A DNA stretch of 14,250 nt from CAYLYM01 sp964387645. GTDB taxonomy: Bacteria > Calditrichota > Calditrichia > RBG-13-44-9. The notes under the pieces were generated by a model, which was not told the DNA's origin, did not search any database, and was given only the letters and a program-made list of their open reading frames with translations. Position 1 is the stretch's first letter. Every line of letters starts with the position of its first letter. Shown piece after piece: positions 1 through 7,748 of this stretch. The DNA lies in contig CAYLYM010000102.1 of NCBI GenBank assembly GCA_964387645.1, positions 1-14,250 on the forward strand. The letters are read 5' to 3'. The translations under genes and the position numbers were made by a program.

Positions 1-35
1 CTCTGGTCAACCAATAAATTAAAAGCTGTTAAGAA

Positions 36-731
36 TTATTCTTCGTCTTCGAAAGCAAACATACCAAAACGCCGGTCTTTTAAAGCTCTGATACGTTCTT
101 TGAAGTAATTTCTATTATCGACCTCATTATACCATTTAACGCGCAAATATTGATTTCTTTCGAACCATTCATATTGAATTCCACCCTGGAATTCCTGTCG
201 TAAAGCTTTGCCAATTTCTAGTGCTAAACGGGTGGTATTGGCAAAGATGAAAAGAATATCATTCTTTTCTGAAATATTTAAAATCTTCTCAAAAGGTGGA
301 GTATCTTCCAGACTTCTTTCAACACGATGGGCCAGTTCAATAATTTGATCTTTATATTTAGGTAGTTCCTTGTGATAAATCTCTACGCTTCCCACAAAAT
401 TCTCATATGTTTTACCGATACACTTATTACAATAGGCAAGCTCTGTACGTATCGAATATATATCTGTTAATGTATCCTTCACCCATTTGTTATTCCAATA
501 AATCTTCTTACATCGCGGACAACTGTAAATCACCCGTGATTTTCTTAAAACAGAAAGATCTAAAGACGAAATAGCAATATTTTCACCTTTTTTTAACTTG
601 GTTTCAATTTTTTCTAATTCATTAATATTTTCATCCGTTTCTTCTAAAATCTCTTCTTCCTCTAAATTGTCCTCATTGAAAGGAAAAATTTCTTCCTCCT
701 CCGAATTTTCAATGTCCTTAAAAAAGGCCAT
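36..731 (-). CDS. Acidic zinc-ribbon protein with NMD3-like C-terminus (BCAM0308-type)
   Basis: Cytoplasmic protein of 231 residues with no signal or membrane segment. Residues 9-40 are almost solid Glu/Asp. A zinc ribbon follows, with C71-x2-C74 and C101-x2-C104 (CPRC and CNKC). The C-terminal half, about 155-205, contains ALEIGKALRQEF and YLRVKW, which recall the archaeal/eukaryotic NMD3 fold found in bacterial BCAM0308-type proteins. Function is unknown; an RNA or ribosome-associated role is only inference from that resemblance. An ATG six codons further upstream (749) is in frame, but the AGGAGG at 738-743 sits inside that extension and 6 nt before the ATG at 731, so 731 is the better start. 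Transcribed away from the repeat-bearing gap. Confidence 0.75.
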   Translation of the reverse strand: MAFFKDIENSEEEEIFPFNEDNLEEEEILEETDENINELEKIETKLKKGENIAISSLDLSVLRKSRVIYSCPRCKKIYWNNKWVKDTLTDIYSIRTELAYCNKCIGKTYENFVGSVEIYHKELPKYKDQIIELAHRVERSLEDTPPFEKILNISEKNDILFIFANTTRLALEIGKALRQEFQGGIQYEWFERNQYLRVKWYNEVDNRNYFKERIRALKDRRFGMFAFEDEE

Positions 732-737
732 TACATT

Positions 738-743
738 CCTCCT
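738..743 (-). promoter_or_regulatory. Shine-Dalgarno site deciding the start of the zinc-ribbon gene
   Basis: On the minus strand AGGAGG lies 6 nt before the ATG at 731-729. It would fall inside the coding sequence if the in-frame ATG at 749 were used, so it argues for the shorter product. Confidence 0.75.
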
Positions 744-1087
744 TTTCATTAAAAAAACTCTGAAAATTACTTACGATTTCTTTCTCATTCAACTCAAATT
801 CTTATTTTTTTCAAGATTTTGACGCTTTATTTTTAGAGAAGTTTCATAAACTTATCAAATATTTTTTAATAATCAAAATACTTTTAGTTAAAAAAATTAA
901 ACTTTTTCAATTCGAATAGCGTTTTAAAATTAGATAGAATGAACCTTTGTAAAAACATTTTTTATTAAATTCTCTTAAAGAATTTTCGGAAAAAAACAAA
1001 TAAATTTAAATGATTTTATTATCTTAATTTTGGAGTACTTTTGTTAATTATTATTTACAATGAGATTAGAGATTTTTCTCTGCCCAC

Positions 1088-1165
1088 CTGTCCGGCACAT
1101 GGAAGTGACGGGACTGTCCGGCACATGGAAGTGACGGGACTGTCCGGCTCAGAAAAGTAACGGAC
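1088..1165. repeat. Tandem 26-bp repeat, three copies, transposon-end-like
   Basis: Units are 1088-1113, 1114-1139 and 1140-1165. The first two are identical and begin ctgtccggcacatgg; the third is diverged (19 of 26 matching). Each unit is itself an imperfect inverted repeat, GTCCGGCAC against GTGACGGGAC, with loop ATGGAA. The third keeps a GTCCG/CGGAC stem. Multiple short direct repeats with this start are typical of transposase-binding sites at IS ends (IS21-like elements for example), so this may be a solo end or a remnant. No transposase gene is in the window. Confidence 0.75.
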
Positions 1166-1196
1166 CTATCAGTATATGCTCAGGATAGGTTCTTTT
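1164..1196 (+). terminator. Hairpin followed by T-rich run
   Basis: ACCTATC (1164-1170) pairs perfectly with GATAGGT (1184-1190) around a 13-base loop, and TCTTTT follows. This could be a weak rho-independent terminator reading rightward, but no plus-strand gene precedes it. It abuts the last 26-bp repeat, so it may instead belong to the same inserted element. Confidence 0.35.
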
Positions 1197-1230
1197 AAGG
1201 CGTTGAATGATAATTCAGTTTCAGGTTGTT

Positions 1231-1268
1231 CAGAGGAAACCCGCTTCGGCAAGTGAGCGAGGAATCTC
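1231..1268. repeat. Possible dispersed intergenic repeat
   Basis: The stretch begins cagaggaaacccgcttcgg and ends gcgaggaatctc. It has the look of the widespread intergenic element of the form CAGAGG...GAAG..GAGCGAGGAATCTC found in many copies in several phyla, recalled from general knowledge and not searched. Its centre can fold: CGCTT pairs with AAGTG (one G-U) around CGGC, and CGCT with AGCG. Only one copy is in this window. Confidence 0.4.
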
Positions 1269-1326
1269 ATTTTTCATAGATAATGGTATATTCATTAAAA
1301 TTTAAATCAGTGAAGCTTAGAAAGTT

Positions 1327-1354
1327 TTGATTTTTAATCAAGATTGCGTAATAT
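1327..1354 (+). promoter_or_regulatory. Predicted promoter of the YbaK-like gene
   Basis: TTGATT (1327-1332), a 16-base spacer and TAATAT (1349-1354), about 35 bases before the ATG at 1390. The -35 box is one arm of a perfect palindrome, TTGATT-TTT-AATCAA (1327-1341), which could be an operator. The same two hexamers occur before the glycosidase-like gene (11591-11619). Confidence 0.5.
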
Positions 1355-1389
1355 ATTATTAATGAATTCCTAAAATAAGGAGGAAAAAG

Positions 1390-1860
1390 ATGCCACTCAA
1401 AAAGCGTCTTAAAGAATTTTTAGATGAGAATAATGTAAAATATGTCACCATGATTCATTCTAAAGCTTATACAGCACAAGAAATTGCAGCCATTCTCCAT
1501 GTTCCCGGACGAATGTTTGCAAAATCTGTTATCCTGAAAACAGACAAAGGGTATATGATGGCCGTTCTGCCCGCTACTCACAAAGTAAATTTTGACTTGT
1601 TTAAACAGGTATCTCACACCAATGAAGTTGAATTAGCCACTGAGGAAGAATTTGAGAGTTTGTTTCCCAAGTGCGAAATTGGTGCTATGCCGCCTTTTGG
1701 CAATATTTATGGTCTTCCTACATTCGTAGACGCTTCATTAACCAAAGGTGAAGAAATCTGCTTTAACGCTACCACTCATTCAGAAGTGATCAAGATGAAA
1801 TATGAGGATTATGAGAAATTAGCCAATCCTGTTATCGGTAATCTTGCTGAACACGTTTGA
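1390..1860 (+). CDS. YbaK/ProX-family aminoacyl-tRNA deacylase
   Basis: A 156-residue single-domain cytoplasmic protein of the YbaK/EbsC/ProX family, which hydrolyses mischarged tRNAs such as Cys-tRNAPro or Ala-tRNAPro. The family's key lysine is K45 in FAKSVILK, and the conserved glycine/proline loop GAMPPFG is at 98-104. The N-terminal helix with HSKAYTAQEIA also fits. The exact substrate cannot be read from sequence, and some members hydrolyse other aminoacyl-tRNAs. The start is well supported: AAGGAGG at 1377-1383, 6 nt before the ATG. It is monocistronic and converges with the rRNA methyltransferase gene 44 bases away; I see no hairpin terminator in between. Confidence 0.85.
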   Translation: MPLKKRLKEFLDENNVKYVTMIHSKAYTAQEIAAILHVPGRMFAKSVILKTDKGYMMAVLPATHKVNFDLFKQVSHTNEVELATEEEFESLFPKCEIGAMPPFGNIYGLPTFVDASLTKGEEICFNATTHSEVIKMKYEDYEKLANPVIGNLAEHV

Positions 1861-1904
1861 TTTGCATTTAATGAATGAATTCAGCTTTAATAGAACAATA
1901 GTTT

Positions 1905-3092
1905 TCAGTAAACCCTCAGTAGCATGGATTTCAAATATTCACCTTCTGGGTGAAAGATATTGATGGGATGATCCACCGGATGTCCGAATCGCGATAAAAT
2001 TTGCACACTTCGTCCAGCTTCTTTTGCGGCGCTATACACAATTTGCTGAAATAATACCCAATGCACAAAAGAAGAGCAACTGCAAGTCAGGATAAGTCCG
2101 CCGGATTTTATTTTCTGGATTGCCAGACGGTTAACATCTTTATAGGCCCGGCTGCCGTTTTCCATATGTGTTTTCTTTTTAACAAAAGCAGGTGGATCCA
2201 GTATGATAATATCAAATTCTTCTTCCGTGTCTCGTAAATATTCAAAAACATTAGCTGTAACAAAACGATGTTGGTTGGGATTGATTCCATTGAGCTCAAA
2301 GTTTTTTTTGGCCATTTGTTGAGCCAGTTCGCTAATCTCTACCGAAATAGTTTCAGCTCCCTTTTTGGCGGCCGCCACACTGAATCCTCCCGTATAGGAA
2401 AAACAGTTGAGCATCTTTTTGCCGGCAGCAAGAGTTGCCATCCTTCTCCGGTTGTCTCTCTGATCTAAAAATAAGCCAGTCTTTTGTCCTTCCCATACAT
2501 CTACAGTATATTTAATGCCATTCTCTAAAACAATTACAGGGTTTTCCAATTCTCCCCATAAAACTTTTTTTTCGCGCACCAATCCTTCATTGACACGAGC
2601 AGAGGCCTCGCTTCTTTCGACAATAGTATCTGGCTGCAATACCTCCCGGATCCATTGAATCAGAGACTCTTTCAACTTCTCCATGCCAACCGAATAAATT
2701 TGAACGACTATTACCCGATCATATTTATCCACGATTAAACCGGGCAAATAATCTCCATCAGCATGAACCACCCGATATGTGTTTGTTTCATTACTAAAAA
2801 GAACATTTCTCGATTGATAAGCTCTTCGTAAACGGTTCAGAAAGAAATCGTCATCAATCAGTTCTTCCTGGAAAGTCAGCAGGCGTACTCGAATTTGAGA
2901 ATGAGGGTTGATAAAACCTTTAGCCATAAGCTCCCCTTCTGCTGAGTAAACAGAAACAATATCTCCCGGCTGATATTCTCCTTCTACTTTTTCTATTGCA
3001 CCGCTAAATAACCATGGGTGACGATTCCTGATTGATTTAGTTCGACCTGGTTTTAAAATTACTTTAACTTTTGTATTTTCCAAATGACTCAT
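1905..3092 (-). CDS. rlmI: RlmI-like 23S rRNA (cytosine-5) methyltransferase
   Basis: 395 residues, the same length as E. coli RlmI (YccW), which makes m5C1962 in 23S rRNA. An N-terminal PUA-type RNA-binding domain (about 8-75, with PGRTKSIRNRHPWLFSGAI) precedes a small middle domain and a Rossmann SAM-dependent methyltransferase. In the latter are QKTGLFLDQRDNR (203-215), the SAM-binding NCFSYTGGFSVAAA (229-242), acidic VEIS, and the catalytic-region DPPAF (299-303) and TCSCS (336-340), whose cysteines fit an m5C enzyme. GAGGAG lies about 9 nt before the ATG at 3092. The RlmI name is by family; orthology and target base are inferred. It diverges from htrA. Confidence 0.88.
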   Translation of the reverse strand: MSHLENTKVKVILKPGRTKSIRNRHPWLFSGAIEKVEGEYQPGDIVSVYSAEGELMAKGFINPHSQIRVRLLTFQEELIDDDFFLNRLRRAYQSRNVLFSNETNTYRVVHADGDYLPGLIVDKYDRVIVVQIYSVGMEKLKESLIQWIREVLQPDTIVERSEASARVNEGLVREKKVLWGELENPVIVLENGIKYTVDVWEGQKTGLFLDQRDNRRRMATLAAGKKMLNCFSYTGGFSVAAAKKGAETISVEISELAQQMAKKNFELNGINPNQHRFVTANVFEYLRDTEEEFDIIILDPPAFVKKKTHMENGSRAYKDVNRLAIQKIKSGGLILTCSCSSFVHWVLFQQIVYSAAKEAGRSVQILSRFGHPVDHPINIFHPEGEYLKSMLLRVY

Positions 3093-3170
3093 TGCTAATA
3101 CTCCTCAAAATTCTTCTTAAAAAAAATCATTCCAAACTCCATAATTTGTAGCATCCAAACTGCATCGTTT

Positions 3171-3195
3171 GTATATTCGACGTTGATGAATATAC
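3171..3195. promoter_or_regulatory. Perfect 8-bp inverted repeat between divergent rlmI and htrA
   Basis: GTATATTC (3171-3178) and GAATATAC (3188-3195) are exact reverse complements separated by 9 bases. It lies 79 bases before the rlmI start and 117 before the htrA start, in a region where neither gene would terminate. A dimeric regulator site is therefore more likely than a terminator. No matching regulator gene is in the window. Confidence 0.5.
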
Positions 3196-3312
3196 CAAAA
3201 ATCAGAAAAGACTAAATTTGGTTTTTAAATACATTCAACTTTGCTTTTTCAATTCAACAGTGCAGAAAATGAAAATTTTCTGACCACAATTCAAGAAATA
3301 AATGGAAAAAAT

Positions 3313-4677
3313 ATGAAGAAATTCATTATATTGATTTTTCTTGCTCCCTGGATCTGGACAAATATTTTGGCTGAAACGCCTCAGCTTCAAAAACAGATAT
3401 TTTATGCCAGGAACAGGGTTATGCCGGCACTGGTTCATATTGAGCCAGTGAAAAGTTTTTTCACAACTGGAGAGCGTCGACATACTGTTGTTACTGGCAG
3501 CGGCTTTATCTTTAGTCCCAAAGGATATATTATGACCAACTATCACGTTGTAGAAAATGCAGAACGAGTGGATTGCACTTTATTTAATAAAAAGAAATAT
3601 TCGGCCCGTATCATCGGCAGTGATCCTTCCACGGACATAGCGGTTTTACAATTAAATATGGAAGAATGGGGAAACCAGCCCTTACCATTTGCTTCTCTGG
3701 GAAACTCAGACAGTCTGCAGGTTGGCCAAATGGTGCTGGCACTGGGAAGTCCTCTGGGACTTTCCCGCTCAGTAAGTATGGGAGTCATCAGTTCTCTAGA
3801 ACGCTACTTTGAATATGAAGGACGCTTCGACTCGCCCTTTAATCTGTGGATACAAACTGACGCGGCCATTAATCCTGGAAATAGCGGCGGACCATTGATC
3901 AACTTAAGAGGTGAAGTAGTGGGGGTAAATTCCCGTACGGTATTTCTGGCTGAAAATCTTGGATTTGCCATTCCGATTAATTTGGCTAAAGAAATTGCAG
4001 AAAAATTGATTGCCGGTCAGAAAATTCAGAGAAGCTGGGTAGGAATTGAGATACAACCAGTGAGAGAATACCGGAATTATCTGAACTTAAACGATTTAAA
4101 AGGCGTTTTGGTAAGTAGTGTAGATCCACATTCTCCTGCAGAGAAAGCCGGAATACGACCAGGAGATGTAATTGTTTCGATCAATCAAAACGCTGTAAAT
4201 GCCGAGTTTGAGGAAAATTTGCCAGCCATTCGAAAATTATTAGCTGACCTTCCTATCAACGAAACAGTCCGAATAACTATCTGGAGAAACGGAAAACGAA
4301 AAGAAATTTCTGTTAAAACGCAATCTGAACCATTTGAACATTTATCAGAATTTGAATGTAACGCCTGGGGCATGGTCGTTAAAAGTATGACACGATATAT
4401 ATACCAGATGCAGGCCTTACCTGATTATCAGGGCGTTTACATTTCTGCGGTGAAGAACGGCGGAGCGGCCGAAAAAGCAGGTTTACGCGCTGGAGATGTA
4501 ATCCGTTCTATTAACCATAAGAAGATTAAAAACATGGAAGATTTTCAGCATTTCTACCAAAAACTTAACAGCGAAGATAAGGAAATATTTATTGAGGTAT
4601 TCCGCCAGGGTGCCATATATTTTGCCGTGCTCTCCCCGGCTAATTCATCTCAATTAAAGAAGACCGAAAAAGATTAA
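3313..4677 (+). CDS. HtrA/Deg-family periplasmic serine protease with two PDZ domains
   Basis: 454 residues, DegP/DegQ-like quality-control protease. The N-terminus (1-20, ending ILA before ETPQ) is a Sec signal peptide, so it acts in the periplasm. The trypsin-like domain carries the full triad: H78 in TNYHVV, D108 in STDIAVLQL, and S191 in NPGNSGGPL. PDZ1 spans about 242-336 (GVLVSSVDPHSPAEKAG, GDVIVSIN) and PDZ2 about 355-445 (GVYISAVKNGGAAEKAG, GDVIRSIN). The reading frame is open upstream to a TTG at 3241, but that would bury the signal peptide behind 24 polar residues. The ATG at 3313 is preferred although its ribosome binding site is weak. Monocistronic, divergent from rlmI. Which of DegP, DegQ or DegS-like roles it has is not decidable. 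Confidence 0.92.
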   Translation: MKKFIILIFLAPWIWTNILAETPQLQKQIFYARNRVMPALVHIEPVKSFFTTGERRHTVVTGSGFIFSPKGYIMTNYHVVENAERVDCTLFNKKKYSARIIGSDPSTDIAVLQLNMEEWGNQPLPFASLGNSDSLQVGQMVLALGSPLGLSRSVSMGVISSLERYFEYEGRFDSPFNLWIQTDAAINPGNSGGPLINLRGEVVGVNSRTVFLAENLGFAIPINLAKEIAEKLIAGQKIQRSWVGIEIQPVREYRNYLNLNDLKGVLVSSVDPHSPAEKAGIRPGDVIVSINQNAVNAEFEENLPAIRKLLADLPINETVRITIWRNGKRKEISVKTQSEPFEHLSEFECNAWGMVVKSMTRYIYQMQALPDYQGVYISAVKNGGAAEKAGLRAGDVIRSINHKKIKNMEDFQHFYQKLNSEDKEIFIEVFRQGAIYFAVLSPANSSQLKKTEKD

Positions 4678-5063
4678 TTGACATTCTTCATCTGAAGTTC
4701 ATTATAGAACATTTTATAGTACAAATTGAATCAGTTGTGTTAATATGCAAGAACCCATTGTATCAGAAGAACATTAAAAATATTATTGAAAATGGAGAAA
4801 AGACTTTTTTTTAACTCCCCTTACTATTCATAAAAAATTATAGCTTTTTACGATCGTTATAAAAAACATTTTCCGGTGCTTTCCTTTGCCGGGAGTATTC
4901 TGTAGGACAGCCTGATCCTCACAAGTATAGCCAGCATGCCGAACAATTTGAAAACGATCATCCAATGAGTTCAAGTGAAATCAAAACTATATTAAAATTT
5001 GAAACAGAATAACTGACCAATAGAATTGGAACAAAAATAAAATAAAATAAAAAACCTCACAGT
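4678..5063. other. 386-base gap with a possible gene remnant
   Basis: Between htrA and the end of the M14 peptidase gene (convergent). No convincing hairpin terminator for either gene. On the minus strand a T-rich run follows the peptidase stop (5033-5057), with only a 4-bp stem before it. The left half is AT-rich; the right half contains the open stretch described at 4863-5012. Confidence 0.6.
4863..5012 (+). pseudogene. Possible 3' remnant of an unidentified gene
   Basis: Fifty codons open between stop codons, ending in TAA at 5010-5012. The translation has ordinary protein-like composition (EYSVGQPDPHKYSQH, then SSSEIKTILKF), unlike the low-complexity AT-rich flanks. There is no start codon before a late ATG (MSSSEI) and no ribosome binding site. 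It could be the tail of a gene lost by deletion, or chance. I do not recognise the family. Confidence 0.25.
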
Positions 5064-7652
5064 TTAATCAATAATTTGGCCAAAGAAAATACTATTTAAT
5101 AACAATTTATTTGTACCGTACCAAATTCCACGAAAGTTTACCTCGTCCAGGAAAATAATGATACGACCATTCCCCAATTTGTATACCAGAATTGCCGCAG
5201 AATTTTTAATTCGTTTCAAGTTTTTTTCAGTTACAAACCCACTTAATAAAGGTGAATCGGTGTATTGAAGTGGTGTAGAATAAGGATCTGATGACGGTTT
5301 AAGAAAAAGAGTATTACGGCGAAAAACGGGAATAGTAGCTTCGCAATAACCGAATCCCAATGGATGGGTCAAATCCAATTCAGCCTGGAAAATAGTACCG
5401 CTGATTCGTTCTTTGGCACTATCATTTCTTCTCAATGCATAGGGCCTCCTCGCAACCTGATTTTTCTTTTCCTCCTCTTTTTCCTTAATCCAATCTACAT
5501 GAATCAATTTGTTGTTTTTGGCCCATCGAACTGAATTACCAAATAAGATAAGCGTATTGCCTTTTCGAACCCAGCGATTCAGTGCATTCATTCCACTAGA
5601 ATCAATTTCATCATACTGACCACTTACCAGAACCATAACATTATATTTATCCAGATCGATGCTGTTAATCAGTGATTTTTCTAACAGGCTGACTTCCATA
5701 TCCATTCTGTGGTCTAGTAAATGCCAGGCTTCTCCGATCTGTGAGATAGATAACCCGGCACCAGTAACTAACAGAATTTGTGGTTTTTTTAACGGTCGAA
5801 GAGCAGGACTCCCCAGATCGATTCCTGAAAAACTTAAACCGCTCGGTAAGGCAAAGACATCCACCGCATCTTCCATAATAATTTTTTTCAACAAACTGTC
5901 AATTTTATTCTTTTTACTTTTTTGAATTCCTAAAGGAATCAGGATAGTTCCTCTTCGAAACAATTTCTCCTTGCCTTCAATTTTAGCGGTAAAATCCCGC
6001 ATGGCCACCTTGATGCGAATGTCAGATTTCAAAAGTCGATAAGCGGCACGCGGTGCGTAGTATCCTTCCCAGCTAAAGACATAAGCACAGGGGTTTTCGT
6101 TCTTAACGATTTTTCCGGTGGGAAACACCGGATCAAGAACCCGATCTCCCAACAGTCCTTTAACTGATTTTTTCAGTTCAGCAAAGGGCATGTTAAAAGC
6201 CAGCGGGAATGTCCAGGTAGACACATCGTAAAAAATGCTGTCTTGGAAGTCAACTCGACGTTCGAACAAAGCTGAAATTAAGCGAAATTGCGGTTGTTGA
6301 ACTGGCACAATCCAGCTCCATTCGGGTTCAAATTCTTTTTGATCAATCTTTACTTTACTGGCCAAACGGAAAACATTAATCTGGTGAGTGCGCAAAACTT
6401 CCAGCAAATGATAGGCCCGGGCAGGATCTGTTTTGCTACCGAATACATAAGCGGTTATGGGCGAATTTTGAGCCTGTTGAACAGCGCTTAGGTAAAAATC
6501 CCGTTGATGATTGAGCAATTCAACCCGCAGCGCTGTGGCAGCTCTTAAAGTTGACAGAGAAGTTACAAATTGATTTCGGATGGCAAATGGAAAAGTTAAC
6601 AAACCGTTCACGCTTTGTTGAATATGACCTCGGACGCTGGCCTGTTCGAACAAGATTCCAATCCCACCGTTCAAGTCCGGATAGGTAGAGCCTTTACCAA
6701 AATAAAAATCATCATAAGTTTCTTTATGGTAATACAAGGAACCAATCTGGTCTAAAGCTCTTGCGTGAAATTGGGCAATTTTTTCAGTTAATTGATACGT
6801 TTGCATTGGAATCAACGGGTGATTACGAGAGAGAACCCCAGGTTGGAAAAAGAAAGTAGAATTGGTTCCCATTTCGTGATGATCGGTCAGTACATTTGGC
6901 CGCCATTCATAGAATTTAGCCAGACGGCCTTTGGTTTCGGGATGTTGTGCCAGTAGCCAGTCGCGATTTAAATCAAACCAGTAATGATTTGTTCTACCAT
7001 AGGGCCAGGCCTCCCGATGCTCGCGGTGGTTGGGATCGGAAACAGGCACTTTCCCCCTATGCATATTTACCCACAGGGAAAAACGGCTATATCCATCAGG
7101 GTTGATGCACGGATCTAATAGAATGATTGTATTTTTAAGTAAAGCTTCAATTTCATTTCCTTGTGCTGCCGCTAAAAAATATCCCACTAACGGTGCAGCA
7201 TTGCATCCGCTGGCTTCGTTTCCATGCACGCTGTATCCCATCCAGACGACAACCGGCATGTTACCGAGAGGAATATTGGCCGAGACGTCTGGATCACACA
7301 ATGCCCGGTGTTGCTCTTTTATTTTATTAATATTCTTTAAATTTTCAGGTGAACTGATGATAAGCAAAAGCAATGGACGTTGCTCATAAGTCCTGCCATA
7401 CTCTTCAATAATGAGACGGTTAGAAACACTCGCTAACGTTTTTAAATACCCCACCAGTTGGTCGTGACGAATATGCCATTCCCCCGGCTGAAATCCGAAG
7501 TAATCCTCTGGCGTGGGTATTTTACTATCATAATTAAATTCCTGGGGTAAAAAATATTCTAGACTTTTTACATTTTGTGAATACCCCGATTGAACCATCA
7601 GGAAAATCAAAAAACAAAAAACAACCAATCTGTATGTCGTCCATTTAGCCAT
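5064..7652 (-). CDS. Secreted M14-family zinc carboxypeptidase with C-terminal amidotransferase-like domain
   Basis: 862 residues. A Sec signal (about 1-25, hydrophobic VVFCFLIFLMV, GYSQ) sends it to the periplasm or outside. The M14 domain has the zinc pair H143-x2-E146 (in SVHGNEASG), FDLNRDW (N229 R230, the substrate-carboxylate region), DHHE (H258/H259, probable third zinc ligand) and E336 in ILFEQAS as the catalytic glutamate. About residues 620-710 (PQILLVTGAG to GNTLILFGN) look like a class I glutamine-amidotransferase-like fold, as in other long bacterial M14 proteins; no catalytic cysteine is evident there. An in-frame ATG at 7700 exists, but GGAAGG sits just before the ATG at 7652 and only that start gives a clean signal peptide. 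It is last in the block of exported enzymes. Substrate unknown. Confidence 0.88.
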   Translation of the reverse strand: MAKWTTYRLVVFCFLIFLMVQSGYSQNVKSLEYFLPQEFNYDSKIPTPEDYFGFQPGEWHIRHDQLVGYLKTLASVSNRLIIEEYGRTYEQRPLLLLIISSPENLKNINKIKEQHRALCDPDVSANIPLGNMPVVVWMGYSVHGNEASGCNAAPLVGYFLAAAQGNEIEALLKNTIILLDPCINPDGYSRFSLWVNMHRGKVPVSDPNHREHREAWPYGRTNHYWFDLNRDWLLAQHPETKGRLAKFYEWRPNVLTDHHEMGTNSTFFFQPGVLSRNHPLIPMQTYQLTEKIAQFHARALDQIGSLYYHKETYDDFYFGKGSTYPDLNGGIGILFEQASVRGHIQQSVNGLLTFPFAIRNQFVTSLSTLRAATALRVELLNHQRDFYLSAVQQAQNSPITAYVFGSKTDPARAYHLLEVLRTHQINVFRLASKVKIDQKEFEPEWSWIVPVQQPQFRLISALFERRVDFQDSIFYDVSTWTFPLAFNMPFAELKKSVKGLLGDRVLDPVFPTGKIVKNENPCAYVFSWEGYYAPRAAYRLLKSDIRIKVAMRDFTAKIEGKEKLFRRGTILIPLGIQKSKKNKIDSLLKKIIMEDAVDVFALPSGLSFSGIDLGSPALRPLKKPQILLVTGAGLSISQIGEAWHLLDHRMDMEVSLLEKSLINSIDLDKYNVMVLVSGQYDEIDSSGMNALNRWVRKGNTLILFGNSVRWAKNNKLIHVDWIKEKEEEKKNQVARRPYALRRNDSAKERISGTIFQAELDLTHPLGFGYCEATIPVFRRNTLFLKPSSDPYSTPLQYTDSPLLSGFVTEKNLKRIKNSAAILVYKLGNGRIIIFLDEVNFRGIWYGTNKLLLNSIFFGQIID

Positions 7653-7748
7653 TTTACCTTCCACCAATTTTTCTGTTAATATTAAAAATTTTGAACGCAT
7701 TATGAAATATTAATTCATCTAACATTTTCTATACTAACAACTTTTTTT

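Larger units (their letters stand above)
750..1389. other. 640-base divergent intergenic region
   Basis: No credible gene on either strand. Positions 750-1075 are very AT-rich with long A and T runs and no clear structure. Positions 1088-1196 hold tandem 26-bp repeats and a hairpin, and 1231-1268 a different repeat-like element. Both are visibly richer in G and C than the flanks and look like inserted DNA. A promoter for the plus-strand deacylase is at 1327-1354. Confidence 0.7.

Noticed and set aside
598..822. Plus-strand serine-rich open frame opposite the zinc-ribbon gene
   Set aside because: It is the antisense image of the acidic Glu/Asp codons. No ribosome binding site or domain.
1088..1165. 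CRISPR array
   Set aside because: The repeats are directly adjacent with no spacers, and no cas genes are near.
3241..3312. TTG-initiated 24-codon extension of the HtrA protease
   Set aside because: It would put a polar segment ahead of a clear signal peptide. The ATG at 3313 gives a normal exported protein.
5033..5062. Terminator after the M14 peptidase gene
   Set aside because: There is a T-rich run on the minus strand, but the only stem is AAAC/GTTT, too weak to call.
7030..7389. Plus-strand 119-codon open frame opposite the M14 peptidase
   Set aside because: It lies wholly within a well-supported peptidase gene whose catalytic motifs are coded on the other strand. No signature of its own.
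7653..7700. Upstream ATG (7700) for the M14 peptidase
   Set aside because: The GGAAGG before 7652 lies inside this extension, and the signal peptide is cleaner from 7652.
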